Shown: in pieces, positions 34,613-43,610 of the stretch
Layout: every line of letters begins with the position of its first letter
Numbering within the stretch: the first letter of the stretch is position 1
Assembly (NCBI RefSeq): GCF_018531375.1
Contig: NZ_JAHBOH010000001.1
Location: forward strand, 992,001 to 1,056,000
Length of the DNA: 64,000 nt
Reading direction: 5' to 3'
Source: Cellulomonas fulva
GTDB taxonomy: Bacteria; Actinomycetota; Actinomycetes; Actinomycetales; Cellulomonadaceae
Position numbers and translations under genes: made by a program
The notes under the pieces: model-generated
The model's database searches: none
What the model was told of the DNA's origin: nothing
The model's input: the letters and a program-made list of their open reading frames with translations, nothing else

Positions 34613-36034
34613 GTGGCTCCCGACAAGCCCCTGATCTTCGTCCTGCACGGCGCGCGCGGTGACCTCGCGAGCCGGATGGTCCTGCCCGCGCTGGCGCTGC
34701 TCCAGCGCCGCGGGCTCATGCCGGAGCGCTGGGCGCTCCTGGGTACCGGCCGCACGCCGATCAGCTCCCAGGAGTTCGACGAGCTGCTGCACGACGCCGT
34801 GGGCGAGCACGGGGACGACGAGGCGGCGCGCGGCGCCCACGAGCTGACGGACCACACCGCCTACTGCGGGGACGTGAGCGACGACGACAGCGCCGACGAG
34901 CTGCCGGGCGAGCTCGACCGCCTGCGCGGCGTGCTCGTCGACGGCACCGACGCCGGACCGCAGGACGTCGACGTCGTGCACTACCTGGCCGTGCCGCCCT
35001 CGTCGTTCGGCCCCATCACCCGCGCGCTCGACCGCGCCGGCCTGACGGACGGCATCCGCGTGGTCTACGAGAAGCCGTACGGCACCTCGCCGGAGGGCTT
35101 CCGTGAGCTCGACGAGACGGTGCACGAGGCGCTGTCCGAGGACCAGGTGTTCCGCATCGACCACTTCCTGGGCAAGGAGGCGACGCAGAACCTGCACGTC
35201 CTGCGGTTCGCGAACGAGCTCTTCGGCGGGGCGTGGAGCCGCGAGCACGTCGCGCAGGTGCAGATCGACGTCCCCGAGACGCTCGACGTCGCGCAGCGCG
35301 CGGAGTTCTACGACGCGACGGGCGCCGCGCTCGACATGCTGGTGACGCACCTCTTCCAGGTCGCCGCCGAGGTGGCGATGGAACCGCCCGAGCACCTGGA
35401 CGCGGCCGGGCTCAGCGCGGCGCGCGAGGAGGTCATCCGGCACTTCCGGCCGCTCGACCCGGCACGGGACGTGGTCCTCGGCCAGTTCGAGGGCTACCGC
35501 GACATCGAGGGCATCGACGACTCCTCGACCACCGACACCTTCGTGGCCGCGCGGCTCTGGGTCGACACCGACCGCTGGCGCGACGTGCCGTTCCTCCTGC
35601 GCACGGGCAAGCGGATGGCCCGGTCCGCGCAGCAGGTCACGCTCGTGCTGCGGGCGCCCGACGAGCTCTTCGGTGAGCCCGTGGGTCCCAACCGGATCCA
35701 GGTGTCGCTCGCGGGGTCCGGGCGCATCGAGGTGGTCACCACGGTCAAGCGGCCGGGCACGGAGCTCGCCCTCGGCACCGGCACCGTCGACCTGGCGCTC
35801 GAGGACGTGGAGCCGGGCGAGCCGGTGCCGCCGTACGCCGGGCTCATCGAGGACGTGCTCGTCGGCGACCGTGCGCTGTTCACCACCGCCGAGGGGCTGG
35901 CGTCGGCGTGGGCCGCGTTCGACCCGCTGCTCGGCGACGGACGCCCCGAGCCGCAGCCCTACGCCCCGGGGTCCTGGGGCCCGAGCGCCGCGGACGACCT
36001 TGCCGCACCCCACGGCTGGGCCCTCCACGACTGA
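34613..36034 (+). CDS. zwf: Glucose-6-phosphate 1-dehydrogenase
   Basis: This enzyme oxidises glucose 6-phosphate with NAD(P)+ in the oxidative pentose phosphate pathway. The 473 residues show the nucleotide-binding GARGDLASRM, the EKPYGTSPEGF region and the active-site motif FRIDHFLGKEATQNLHVLRF. GTG 34613 gives the expected start near the Rossmann strand. A TAGCGT resembling a -10 element is at 34579-34584. It converges with the second GGT gene across 30 bases. No other pentose phosphate genes are adjacent, and it may be a paralogue. Confidence 0.92.
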   Translation: MAPDKPLIFVLHGARGDLASRMVLPALALLQRRGLMPERWALLGTGRTPISSQEFDELLHDAVGEHGDDEAARGAHELTDHTAYCGDVSDDDSADELPGELDRLRGVLVDGTDAGPQDVDVVHYLAVPPSSFGPITRALDRAGLTDGIRVVYEKPYGTSPEGFRELDETVHEALSEDQVFRIDHFLGKEATQNLHVLRFANELFGGAWSREHVAQVQIDVPETLDVAQRAEFYDATGAALDMLVTHLFQVAAEVAMEPPEHLDAAGLSAAREEVIRHFRPLDPARDVVLGQFEGYRDIEGIDDSSTTDTFVAARLWVDTDRWRDVPFLLRTGKRMARSAQQVTLVLRAPDELFGEPVGPNRIQVSLAGSGRIEVVTTVKRPGTELALGTGTVDLALEDVEPGEPVPPYAGLIEDVLVGDRALFTTAEGLASAWAAFDPLLGDGRPEPQPYAPGSWGPSAADDLAAPHGWALHD

Positions 36035-36064
36035 CGCTGCACGACTCACCGCTGCGGTGGGGCG

Positions 36065-37870
36065 TCAGCGGCCGACCGCGTAGCCCTGTGCACCGCGCGG
36101 GTTGGCCGCCGCGACCAGCATGCCGTCCGCCCGGACGCCGGCCGCGCTGAGCCGGCCCAGCGTCCACGGCCCGACGACCTCGACGTCGTGCCCCCGCGCC
36201 GCGAGGTCCGCCAGCACGCGCTCGCCGAGCCGGCTCTCGGCGTGCACCCCGCGCGGGACGTGGGTGCGCGGGAAGAAGGAGCTCGGGACGTGCGTCGAGT
36301 GCCACGCCGGAGCGTCGATCGCCGCCTGGAGACCCCGGCCGCCGATCAGGTGGCGGAGCAGGAACGGCACGGTCCACTGGTCCTGCTGGTCGCCACCGGG
36401 GGTGCCGAACGCGAACCCGGAGCCGTCGTCGGCGAGCACCAGGCCCGGGCTGAGCGTCGTGCGCGGGCGCCTGCCCGGCACCAGGCTGTTCGGCAGGCCG
36501 GGCTCGAGCCAGAACATCTGCGCGCGCGTGGGCAGCGCGAACCCGAGCCCCGGGACCACCGGGCTGGACTGCAACCAGCCGCCTGACGGCGTGGCGGAGA
36601 CGCGGTTGCCCCACCGGTCGACGACGTCGACGTGGCACGTGTCGCCGGGGCTCAGCCCGCTCGACGAGACGGTGGGCTCGCCCGTGCCCGCACCTCCGTC
36701 CGCTCCGGGCTCGGCGCGTTGCAGGGTGCGCAGCAGGCCGGGCAGTCGCGGGGCCCGGCCGTCCGGTGACCCCGGGTGCAGGCCGTCCGCCGCGTCGTGC
36801 CCGACGAGCCGGGCGCGCTCGGCCGCGTAGGCGGGTGACAGCAGCGCCGCGAGCGGGACGTCGGGCGCGTCCCCGTACCAGGCCTCGCGGTCCGCGAACG
36901 CGAGCTTCGCGACCTCGAGCACGATGTGCACCAGCTCGGCGGAGTCGTCCACGTCCCCGCCGTCCCCGACGCCCAGCGCCTCCAGCATCGCGAGCTGCTG
37001 CAGCAGCACCGGCCCCTGGCCCCACGCCGCGGACTTGTGCACGGTCCGGCCCGCGAACCTCGTCGTGACCGTCGGCTCCTCGGTTGCGCGCCAGGCCGCG
37101 AGGTCGTCCGCCCGGAGCAGACCGGTGTGCGCCCGGCCGGAGGAGTCGTGCACCGGCGTCCCGCGCTGGAACTCGTCGACGGCCTCCGCGACGAAGCCGT
37201 GGTAGAACGCGCGGCGCGCGGCCTCGACCTGGCGCTCGCGGTCACCGCCCGCCGCCGCGGCCTCGGTCAGCAGCCGCTCGAAGGTGTCGGCGAGCGCCGG
37301 CTGCGTGAACAGCTCGCCCGTTGCGGGCACCCGACCGCCCGGCAGCCAGGTGGCCGCGCTCGTCGGCCAGTGCGTGCGGAACATCCCCTCGACCGTGGCG
37401 ATGGTGCGGACCGCTGCCGCCACCAGCGGGAACCCGTGCCGCGCGTACCCGAGGGCGGGGCCGAGGACGTCCGCGAGCGGCAGGGTGCCGTAGCGGGCGA
37501 GCAGGTCGAGCCACGCGCCGAACGCGCCCGGCACGACGGCCGCGAGGTGGCCCGTGCCCGGGACCAGGTCCAGCCCGAGGTCGCGGAACGCGTCGGTGCT
37601 CGCGGCGGCGGGCGCCGGCCCCTGCCCGCAGACGACGAACGCGTGGCCGTCCCGCGCGCGGTAGCCGATGATCGGCGCGTCGCCGCCCGGCCCGTTGAGG
37701 TGCGGCTCGACGACGGCGAGCGTGAACCCCGCGGCGACCGCCGCGTCGAAGGCGTTCCCGCCCGCCTCGAGGGTGCGCATGCCGACGGCCGAGGCGAGCC
37801 AGTGCGTGGAGGCCACCATGCCGAACGTGCCGCTGAGCTCCGGCCGGGTGGTGAACGCCGGCGCGGTCAT
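36065..37870 (-). CDS. Gamma-glutamyltransferase family protein (non-secreted paralogue)
   Basis: The 601-residue protein has the GGT fold: GMRTLEAGGNAFDAAVAAGF, the HLNGPGGDAPI segment, processing-site Thr411 in GDTCHVDVVDRWGN, and FGTPGGDQQDQW. The usual TTH is TCH here, and no signal peptide is present, which marks the YwrD-like branch of uncertain substrate. ATG 37870 shares its A with the stop of the DUF998 gene (TGATG), so the two are translationally coupled. It shares only the family core with the secreted GGT at 11049. Confidence 0.88.
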   Translation of the reverse strand: MTAPAFTTRPELSGTFGMVASTHWLASAVGMRTLEAGGNAFDAAVAAGFTLAVVEPHLNGPGGDAPIIGYRARDGHAFVVCGQGPAPAAASTDAFRDLGLDLVPGTGHLAAVVPGAFGAWLDLLARYGTLPLADVLGPALGYARHGFPLVAAAVRTIATVEGMFRTHWPTSAATWLPGGRVPATGELFTQPALADTFERLLTEAAAAGGDRERQVEAARRAFYHGFVAEAVDEFQRGTPVHDSSGRAHTGLLRADDLAAWRATEEPTVTTRFAGRTVHKSAAWGQGPVLLQQLAMLEALGVGDGGDVDDSAELVHIVLEVAKLAFADREAWYGDAPDVPLAALLSPAYAAERARLVGHDAADGLHPGSPDGRAPRLPGLLRTLQRAEPGADGGAGTGEPTVSSSGLSPGDTCHVDVVDRWGNRVSATPSGGWLQSSPVVPGLGFALPTRAQMFWLEPGLPNSLVPGRRPRTTLSPGLVLADDGSGFAFGTPGGDQQDQWTVPFLLRHLIGGRGLQAAIDAPAWHSTHVPSSFFPRTHVPRGVHAESRLGERVLADLAARGHDVEVVGPWTLGRLSAAGVRADGMLVAAANPRGAQGYAVGR

Positions 37871-38508
37871 CACGCACCCGCCGGGGGGTCGGTGGGCGTA
37901 CGGGGTGCCGTCCGGAGCAGCGCGACGACGACGACGAGCGGCCACAGCGCCTGCGCGCCGGCCAGCAGGCGCTCGGTGAGCCCGGTCGCCGCGCCGTCGT
38001 CGGGCGTGAGGCCCTGCAGCTCCGCGACGAAGAGCGCGAGCAGGACGAGCAGCCCGCCGCTGGCCGCGAGCCCCACAGCCGGCCGGAGCACCCCGGCCTC
38101 CTGCGTGCCGCCCCGCCGGACGCCCAGCGCGGGCCAGAGCGCGAGCGCGCCGAACCCCACCGCCGCGGCGACGCCGTGCGCGCGCGGGTGCTGGTCCACC
38201 GGGAGCGCGGCGACCGCGAGCGTCGCCAGCCCGCCCACCGCGTGCAGCGCCCGGCCGACGGGCGCGACGGGCCGCAGCCCCGCGGCGGTCGCCACGTGCG
38301 CCAGGCCGGTCAGCGCGAGGCCGGTGGTCATCACCCACGTCGCCGACGACGGCGCGGCGGCGAGCGAGCTGATCGTCTCCGCGACGGGGTCGACGTGGTC
38401 CTGCAGCGACTCGGCGAGCGTCCAGCCGCCGATCATCGCGACGGGCGCGACGACCGCCGGGACCACGGCCCAGCGGGCCGCGCGGACGGGGCTCGGCTCG
38501 GTGCGCAT
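37870..38508 (-). CDS. DUF998 membrane protein
   Basis: A 212-residue integral membrane protein with about six helices. It has the DUF998 features DPVAETISSLAAAPSSATWV near the start and DQHPRAHGVAAAVGFGALAL in the middle. ATG 38508 is preferred over a GTG three codons upstream. It lies upstream of, and overlaps by one base, the GGT paralogue. Function is unknown. Confidence 0.82.
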   Translation of the reverse strand: MRTEPSPVRAARWAVVPAVVAPVAMIGGWTLAESLQDHVDPVAETISSLAAAPSSATWVMTTGLALTGLAHVATAAGLRPVAPVGRALHAVGGLATLAVAALPVDQHPRAHGVAAAVGFGALALWPALGVRRGGTQEAGVLRPAVGLAASGGLLVLLALFVAELQGLTPDDGAATGLTERLLAGAQALWPLVVVVALLRTAPRTPTDPPAGA

Positions 38509-38581
38509 CGTCCGCACGCTACCGCCGGCCCGGGCCGGCGGCAGGGCGGGCGACCCCGCGTCACCCGGTCACCAGGACCGG

Positions 38582-38941
38582 CTACTCCTGGTAGTCCTCG
38601 AACTCCCAGTACCCGACGCGCGCGAGCTCGGTGGCGAGCCCGGCCCAGTCGTCGGCCTCGAGGGAGGCGACGTGCGCGGCGAGGAACTCGACCGCGGCCG
38701 GCAGGTCCAGCGAGCTCACGACCAGCAGGTGCCGCCCGATCTGGGGGCCGTGCTCGTCGGCGACGCGCTGGATCCAGCGCGGGGTGCAGACGACGACGTC
38801 GAACGACTCCTCTCCGGGCGCGTCGGCAGGGCCGACGAGCAGCCGCAGCCGGACGCCGTCGTCGGCCGGGTCCGCCGGGTGGTACTCCTCGACCGGACGG
38901 CCGTCGTCGAGGGTGTGGGCGCCACGCAGTTCAGCTCTCAT
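38582..38941 (-). CDS. Imm8-family immunity protein
   Basis: The 119-residue soluble protein matches the Imm8 group by its core FDVVVCTPRWIQRV, then GRHLLVV and the C-terminal GYWEFEDYQE. Imm8 proteins protect against cognate polymorphic toxins. Its ATG at 38941 follows the stop of the DUF4157 toxin-like gene by four bases on the same strand, the expected toxin-immunity order. The family was recognised from memory. Confidence 0.8.
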   Translation of the reverse strand: MRAELRGAHTLDDGRPVEEYHPADPADDGVRLRLLVGPADAPGEESFDVVVCTPRWIQRVADEHGPQIGRHLLVVSSLDLPAAVEFLAAHVASLEADDWAGLATELARVGYWEFEDYQE

Positions 38942-38945
38942 GTCC

Positions 38946-39827
38946 TCAGTCCGTGATGTCGAGGTGGGCGTTGCGCTTCCAGAAACCCCGCGGGTTCGCC
39001 GGCGGCAGCGACTCGTAGTTGGCCTGCTTCTTGCCCTGGTTCGGCTTGAACTTGGGCCGACGGTACCGCTTGGTGCCGTCGGCGCTGGTCCACTGGTCGC
39101 CGCCGGGATCGGCCGTGAGACCCGTCCAGAGCAGCCCGGCGGCGTCGGCCACCGCGGTCGACGCGACGCCGTCGAGCGAGAAGTTCTTCTTGCCGGTCAG
39201 CGCGCCCGCGGCGATCTCGGACGCCGTCAGCTCCTTCGGCTCACCGTCCTTCGGGTCGCGCCGGGCGTGCGAGCCGCCGGGCTCGGCGACGACGTGCGCG
39301 AGCTCGTGCGCCAGGACGTGCTCGCCGCGCGGGTCGCCCGGGTCGATCCCCGAGCCGAGGAAGACGTCGCTGCCGACCGTGAACGCGTTCGCGCCCAGCG
39401 CGTCGCTGTGCCGTGCGGCCGCGGGACCGTCGTGCACGCGCACGTGGTCCAGCGACGTCCCGAAGCCGGCCTCCATGCGGCTGCGCACGTCGGGCGCGAG
39501 CGGCGCGCCGCGCCCGAGCATGGACGTGATCTGGCTGCTGCGGTCCGCGGCGACCGCGCCGCCCGCACGGCCCACCTCGGCCGGCTGGGACGCGCTGCGC
39601 GAGCCGGCGGACCCGCCGGGGCCGCCGCTGTACCGGCGGAGGCGGGCGAGCACGGAGGTCGCGCGGGACTCGGCCGCGGCCTCCGCCGGGTCGTCGACGT
39701 GCCCGACCGTCAGCCCGGTGAGCGCTGCCGGGTGCAGCGGGGGCGCCGTGCCCGGGGGTGCCGCGGTGGCGACCGGCGCCTCCGCCTCCGGTGCGTGCGC
39801 GTGCGCGGTCTGTGCGTGCCTCGTCAT
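38946..39827 (-). CDS. DUF4157 (eCIS core) protein with putative C-terminal toxin
   Basis: The 293-residue protein has a Pro/Ala/His-rich N-terminus (1-90) and a DUF4157 domain (about 98-185) with FGTSLDHVRVHDGPAAARHS, FTVGSDVFLG and the metal-like motif VLAHELAHVVAE. The C-terminal region (about 230-293) is compact and basic, with YRRPKFKPNQGKKQANYESL and KRNAHLDITD. DUF4157 marks cargo or effectors tied to extracellular contractile injection systems. The C-terminal domain is taken as a toxin because an Imm8 gene follows immediately. ATG 39827 follows GAGGGGG. No signal peptide is seen. Confidence 0.78.
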   Translation of the reverse strand: MTRHAQTAHAHAPEAEAPVATAAPPGTAPPLHPAALTGLTVGHVDDPAEAAAESRATSVLARLRRYSGGPGGSAGSRSASQPAEVGRAGGAVAADRSSQITSMLGRGAPLAPDVRSRMEAGFGTSLDHVRVHDGPAAARHSDALGANAFTVGSDVFLGSGIDPGDPRGEHVLAHELAHVVAEPGGSHARRDPKDGEPKELTASEIAAGALTGKKNFSLDGVASTAVADAAGLLWTGLTADPGGDQWTSADGTKRYRRPKFKPNQGKKQANYESLPPANPRGFWKRNAHLDITD

Positions 39828-39966
39828 CTCGGCCCCCTCGGCGTCTCGACAACACAGCGTCCGCACCAGCGTCGGGCTCGCCCGGCCGCCGCGCGTCGGT
39901 AGTCACTACGCAATTCGAGCGAACCGGGCGGGCCGATCGGGCGAGGCCGTGAGGCCGTGGGTGCCG

Positions 39967-39996
39967 TTGACGCCAGCGCATGGCCGCCCCTACTGT
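39967..39996 (+). promoter_or_regulatory. Promoter of the pectinesterase gene
   Basis: TTGACG at 39967-39972 and TACTGT at 39991-39996 are separated by 18 bases. The gene starts about 40 bases downstream, and a LacI-like palindrome covers the expected start of transcription. Confidence 0.55.
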
Positions 39997-40007
39997 CGAG
40001 GTCGTCG

Positions 40008-40021
40008 GGAAAGCGATTACC
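40008..40021. promoter_or_regulatory. LacI-type operator candidate before pectinesterase
   Basis: GGAAAGCGATTACC has a GGnAAnC-G-nTTnCC symmetry around a central CG, with 5 of 7 arm positions paired. It sits just downstream of the -10 element, where a repressor would block transcription. Confidence 0.45.
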
Positions 40022-40036
40022 ACGAAGAGGTGGGGC

Positions 40037-41137
40037 ATGCGCAGTGCACGACGACTCCAGATCCTGGCGGTCGCGGCGGCCGTCACGGTCGCGACGGTGG
40101 GCGGTCCGACGAGCGCCGTCGCCCAGGCCGGACCGACCGGGCGCTCAGGCGGGCACGGCGACCGCCTGCGGGCCGACGCGACGGTCTCGGCTGACGGCCG
40201 TGGCGACTTCACGAGCGTCCAGGCCGCGATCGACGCGGCGCCCGAGGCGCGCACACGGGAGTGGGTCATCGCCGTCCGGCCGGGGGAGTACCACGAGCTC
40301 GTCAAGGTCCCCGCGGCCAAGCCGCACCTGACGCTCGTCGGGACCGGACGCGACGCCCAGGACGTGGTGATCTCCTACGACAACGCGAACGGCACGGCCA
40401 AGCCCGACGGCTCGGGCACGTACGGCACCTCCGGCAGCGCGAGCGTCACGATCGACGGCGCGGACTTCACGGCGCGCAACCTCACGTTCGCGAACACGTT
40501 CGACGAGGCCGCGCACCCGGAGATCACCAACCGGCAGGCGGTCGCCGTGCTCACGCGGGCGGACCGGCTCGTGTTCGACGACGTCCGGTTCCTGGGGAAC
40601 CAGGACACGCTGTACGTCAACAGCTCCGCGGCCGACGTCGTCGCGCGCGCCTACTTCCGGGACTGCTACGTCGAGGGCGACGTGGACTTCATCTTCGGGC
40701 GGGCCAGCGCGGTGTTCGACGGGTGCCGCATCCACTCGCTCACGCGCGGGTCGAGCACCAACAACGGCTACGTCACCGCCCCGAGCACCTCGATCGCCAA
40801 CCCGTACGGGTTCCTCTTCACCGGCTCCCGGTTCACCAGCGACGCGCCCGCGGGCACGGTGTTCCTGGGCCGGCCGTGGCACCCGAGCAACGACCCGGCC
40901 GCCCTCGGCCAGGTCCTGGTCCGCGACTCGTGGATCGGCGACCACGTCGGCGCGACGGCCTGGAGCGACTTCTCCGGCGGCTGGTCGTGGCGGGACGCGC
41001 GGTTCGCCGAGCACCACAACCGCGGTCCGGGTGCCCTCGTCACCGACGACCGTCCCCAGCTGACCCGCGCCGAGGCCCGCGGCCTCGAGGTGCGGGACTA
41101 CCTCAGCGGCGCCGACGGCTGGTCGCCGTGGTGCTGA
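40037..41137 (+). CDS. Secreted pectinesterase (carbohydrate esterase family 8)
   Basis: This enzyme removes methyl ester groups from pectin outside the cell. The signal peptide covers residues 1 to about 31. The right-handed beta helix follows, with the catalytic motifs FLGNQDTLY (Asp190) and VDFIFGRA (Asp217), and FLGRPWHP further on, which carries the substrate-binding Arg and Trp. ATG 40037 follows GAAGAGGTGGGG. Length is 366 residues with no binding module. It fits the plant-polysaccharide theme with the xyloglucanase at 58870. Confidence 0.93.
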   Translation: MRSARRLQILAVAAAVTVATVGGPTSAVAQAGPTGRSGGHGDRLRADATVSADGRGDFTSVQAAIDAAPEARTREWVIAVRPGEYHELVKVPAAKPHLTLVGTGRDAQDVVISYDNANGTAKPDGSGTYGTSGSASVTIDGADFTARNLTFANTFDEAAHPEITNRQAVAVLTRADRLVFDDVRFLGNQDTLYVNSSAADVVARAYFRDCYVEGDVDFIFGRASAVFDGCRIHSLTRGSSTNNGYVTAPSTSIANPYGFLFTGSRFTSDAPAGTVFLGRPWHPSNDPAALGQVLVRDSWIGDHVGATAWSDFSGGWSWRDARFAEHHNRGPGALVTDDRPQLTRAEARGLEVRDYLSGADGWSPWC

Positions 41138-41168
41138 CCGGGCCGCATCGCGGGCCGCTGCTGCGTGC

Positions 41169-41981
41169 TCAGAACCGGCAGAGCACCCGCGCGTTCCCGT
41201 AGACCACGTCCGTGGCGAAGAACCTGCCGTCCGAGCTGTCGACCATCGCCAGATCGAGCTGGAGGACGTCCGTGACGTCCTGACGCACGGTGTAGGTGGT
41301 GCCCGCGTGGTACGTCTGCGTCAGTGCGGGCTGGCCGTCGAGCGAGATCTCGCCGGTCGACCACACGCTGATGTCGTTGTCGTCCGACACCCCTGCGGCC
41401 GAGGCCAGCTTCACGCACTTGCGCTTGAGGTCGTACGAGACGTAGCCGTACCCGTAGTTCTCGTAGAGCTCGATCGACTGCGCGTAGCGCCTGCCGTTGA
41501 CCGAGTAGGCGCCGGTGTGGGCGTTGTCCGCGTCCTTGGTCGGCAGGTCCGCGAGATAGAGCCACCGGTAGGTGCTGATCGTGCGCGGCTTGGACACGGC
41601 TCCCTGGACCTTCGGGGTCGGGGCGGTGACGACGCGGTAGCTGGTCGCGCCCTTGCCGGAGGCCTTGACCGCGAGGCCGAAGGTCTTCTTCCGCGTCACC
41701 TTCACCGCGCCGGTGACCGGCACCCACTTCTTCCCGACCAGGCGCTGCACCTTGACCCAGTGGCCGACGAGGGAGCCCGAGGCGGTGCCGGCGATCTTGA
41801 GCTTCTCCCCGGCGACCAGGGGCCCGGCGTTGACCGGACGGATCTTCGTGATGCTGAGGCTGGCGGCGGCGCGAGGCGCGGCGGCGGCCGACGTGGCGGC
41901 GAAGGGCGTCACGAGCAGGGCGACGACGGTGGCGAAGGCGAGCAGCGCCCGTCGACGAGGGGCGGCGGTCGGCTGAGGCAT
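41169..41981 (-). CDS. Secreted protein with NPCBM-like domain
   Basis: The 270-residue product has a signal peptide (1 to about 35), an Ig-like or SH3-like middle (about 40-120, ITKIRPVNAGPLVAGEKLKI), and a C-terminal NPCBM-like domain (about 165-270) with YAQSIELYENYGYGYVSYDL, GVSDDNDISV and DVVYGNARVLC. NPCBM domains accompany glycan-active enzymes, but no catalytic domain is present here, so it may be a stand-alone sugar-binding protein. It converges with the pectinesterase 31 bases away. Confidence 0.78.
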   Translation of the reverse strand: MPQPTAAPRRRALLAFATVVALLVTPFAATSAAAAPRAAASLSITKIRPVNAGPLVAGEKLKIAGTASGSLVGHWVKVQRLVGKKWVPVTGAVKVTRKKTFGLAVKASGKGATSYRVVTAPTPKVQGAVSKPRTISTYRWLYLADLPTKDADNAHTGAYSVNGRRYAQSIELYENYGYGYVSYDLKRKCVKLASAAGVSDDNDISVWSTGEISLDGQPALTQTYHAGTTYTVRQDVTDVLQLDLAMVDSSDGRFFATDVVYGNARVLCRF

Positions 41982-42143
41982 GCCCGCACGATCGGCACCA
42001 CGCGGCGGGCGGTTGAGCGGTTCGCCCGAAGGGCGGACCCCCTCGCGCACGGCGGTCGGCGGGGTCCACCCGGACGCCGCACCCGATGACCGGGGCAACG
42101 CGGCCCGCGCCCGCGGCCGCGGGTGCGTCGTAGGGTCGGGACC

Positions 42144-42647
42144 ATGCCCGTGCTGCCGGAGCCCGCGACCGCCGAGGACGTCGCCGGGATCCGCGCGCTG
42201 CGGCGCGCGCTCGAGGAGTGGATGGCGCGGCGCGGGGTCGACCAGTGGCCGGTCGGGTCGGGCGCGCCGGTCGAGCGCGTGGCCGCCCAGGTCGAGCGGG
42301 GCGAGTGGTGGGTGGTCCGGGACGACGAGGGCGTGCTCGCGGCGGTCCGCGTCATCCGGTCGGACCCGGAGTACTGGGGCGACGACGACGCACCCGCCCT
42401 GTACGTGCACGGGCTGATGGTCGACCGGCGCGCCTCCGGCACCGGGCTCGGGCGGCAGCTCGTGGAGTGGGCCTACGCGCGGGCGTGCGCGGCCGGCGTG
42501 TCCTGGCTGCGCCTGGACCACCGTGCGTCCAACCCGCACCTGGACGACGTGTACCGGTCGTTCGGGTTCGAGCCGGTGGGCGAGACGGACCGGCCGGGCT
42601 TCCTCGTCGTGCTCATGCAGCGCGCGTGCGTTCCCGCCGCGCCTTGA
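42144..42647 (+). CDS. GNAT family N-acetyltransferase
   Basis: A 167-residue acetyl-CoA-dependent acetyltransferase with the motif A sequence VDRRASGTGLGRQLVEWAYA (about 100-119) and a C-terminal NPHLDDVYRSFGFEPVGE. ATG 42144 is chosen over a GTG seven codons earlier. Its last 35 bases overlap the end of the convergent permease-like gene in the opposite strand. The substrate is unknown. Confidence 0.86.
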   Translation: MPVLPEPATAEDVAGIRALRRALEEWMARRGVDQWPVGSGAPVERVAAQVERGEWWVVRDDEGVLAAVRVIRSDPEYWGDDDAPALYVHGLMVDRRASGTGLGRQLVEWAYARACAAGVSWLRLDHRASNPHLDDVYRSFGFEPVGETDRPGFLVVLMQRACVPAAP

Positions 42648-43605
42648 GGAAGCCGTCGACCGCGCTCCAGAGCGACCCGGCGACGATCCCGCACGCGACC
42701 AGGACCGCGAGCACGCCCGCGGCCTCGGTGCCGCCCTCGCCGAGCAGCTCCGGGAAGACGGCGTCGTTGACCAGGCGCCCCTCGGTGAGCAGCCAGAGGG
42801 CGGGCACGGCGAACGCGAGGTCGAGCACCGCGTTCGCGGCCGCCAGGCCGTACGTCCAGCGCTGACGCGCGTACACGGCGACGGCCACGATCGCGTCGAG
42901 CGCCAGCACGACGAGCAGGTACCCGATCCACCCGGGCCACAGGTCCGGGTCGAGGAGGGACTGACGCGCACCCTCGTCGGGCAGCACCCAGCCCACGGCG
43001 TGGTCCCACAGCACGGCACCGGCGGCGAACGCGAGCAGGACGAGCGTGACGACCATCTCGCCCAGGCCGGTCCCCCGGGGCCGCGGCTGCGGCAGCCGGT
43101 CCACGTCCCACGCGGGGAGCCCGAGGTCGGCGCGGCCGACGGTGCGCTCCACCACGGCGAAGACCGCGGTGGTCCAGAAGCCGAGGTTCACCGCGACCGC
43201 GAGCGAGGTGGTGACGACCGTCCCGACGATCGAGCCGAAGGACGCGCCGTCGATCCCCTGCGCGATCGCGACGCCGACCGCGGCGCACGGCACGACGATC
43301 CACAGCAGCAGGGTGAGCAGGCGCCGCCAGTCGAGGAAGTAGTCGGGGCCGATCAGGTGGAGCGGGCGGTCGGTGTACCCGGCGGCCAGGCGGTCCGGGT
43401 CGCCGAGCCCGGTGAGCACCGTGCGCTCGGCGACCTCCGGCTCCTCGCCGGCCTCGACCCGCGCGTCCACCTGGTCGGCGATGGCGGCGCGCAGCTCGGC
43501 GGCGAGGTCCTCCCGCTGGCGCTCCGGGACGGTGCGCATCGCGGCGTCGACGTAGCGCTCGCGGAGGCTCGTGGGCGCGTCGGACGGGACGGGGCTGCGG
43601 GACAT
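42613..43605 (-). CDS. PadR-linked membrane protein with N-terminal HAAS-like domain
   Basis: The 330-residue protein opens with a soluble helical domain (about 1-85, RQREDLAAELRAAIADQVDA, LTGLGDPDRLAAGYTDRP), like the HAAS domain found beside PadR regulators. About six to seven membrane helices follow. ATG 43605 comes five bases after the PadR stop with AAGGAG between, so the pair is co-translated. Its 3' end overlaps the GNAT gene by 35 bases. It is probably a regulated sensor or permease of unknown substrate. Confidence 0.83.
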   Translation of the reverse strand: MSRSPVPSDAPTSLRERYVDAAMRTVPERQREDLAAELRAAIADQVDARVEAGEEPEVAERTVLTGLGDPDRLAAGYTDRPLHLIGPDYFLDWRRLLTLLLWIVVPCAAVGVAIAQGIDGASFGSIVGTVVTTSLAVAVNLGFWTTAVFAVVERTVGRADLGLPAWDVDRLPQPRPRGTGLGEMVVTLVLLAFAAGAVLWDHAVGWVLPDEGARQSLLDPDLWPGWIGYLLVVLALDAIVAVAVYARQRWTYGLAAANAVLDLAFAVPALWLLTEGRLVNDAVFPELLGEGGTEAAGVLAVLVACGIVAGSLWSAVDGFLKARRERTRAA

Positions 43606-43610
43606 GACGG

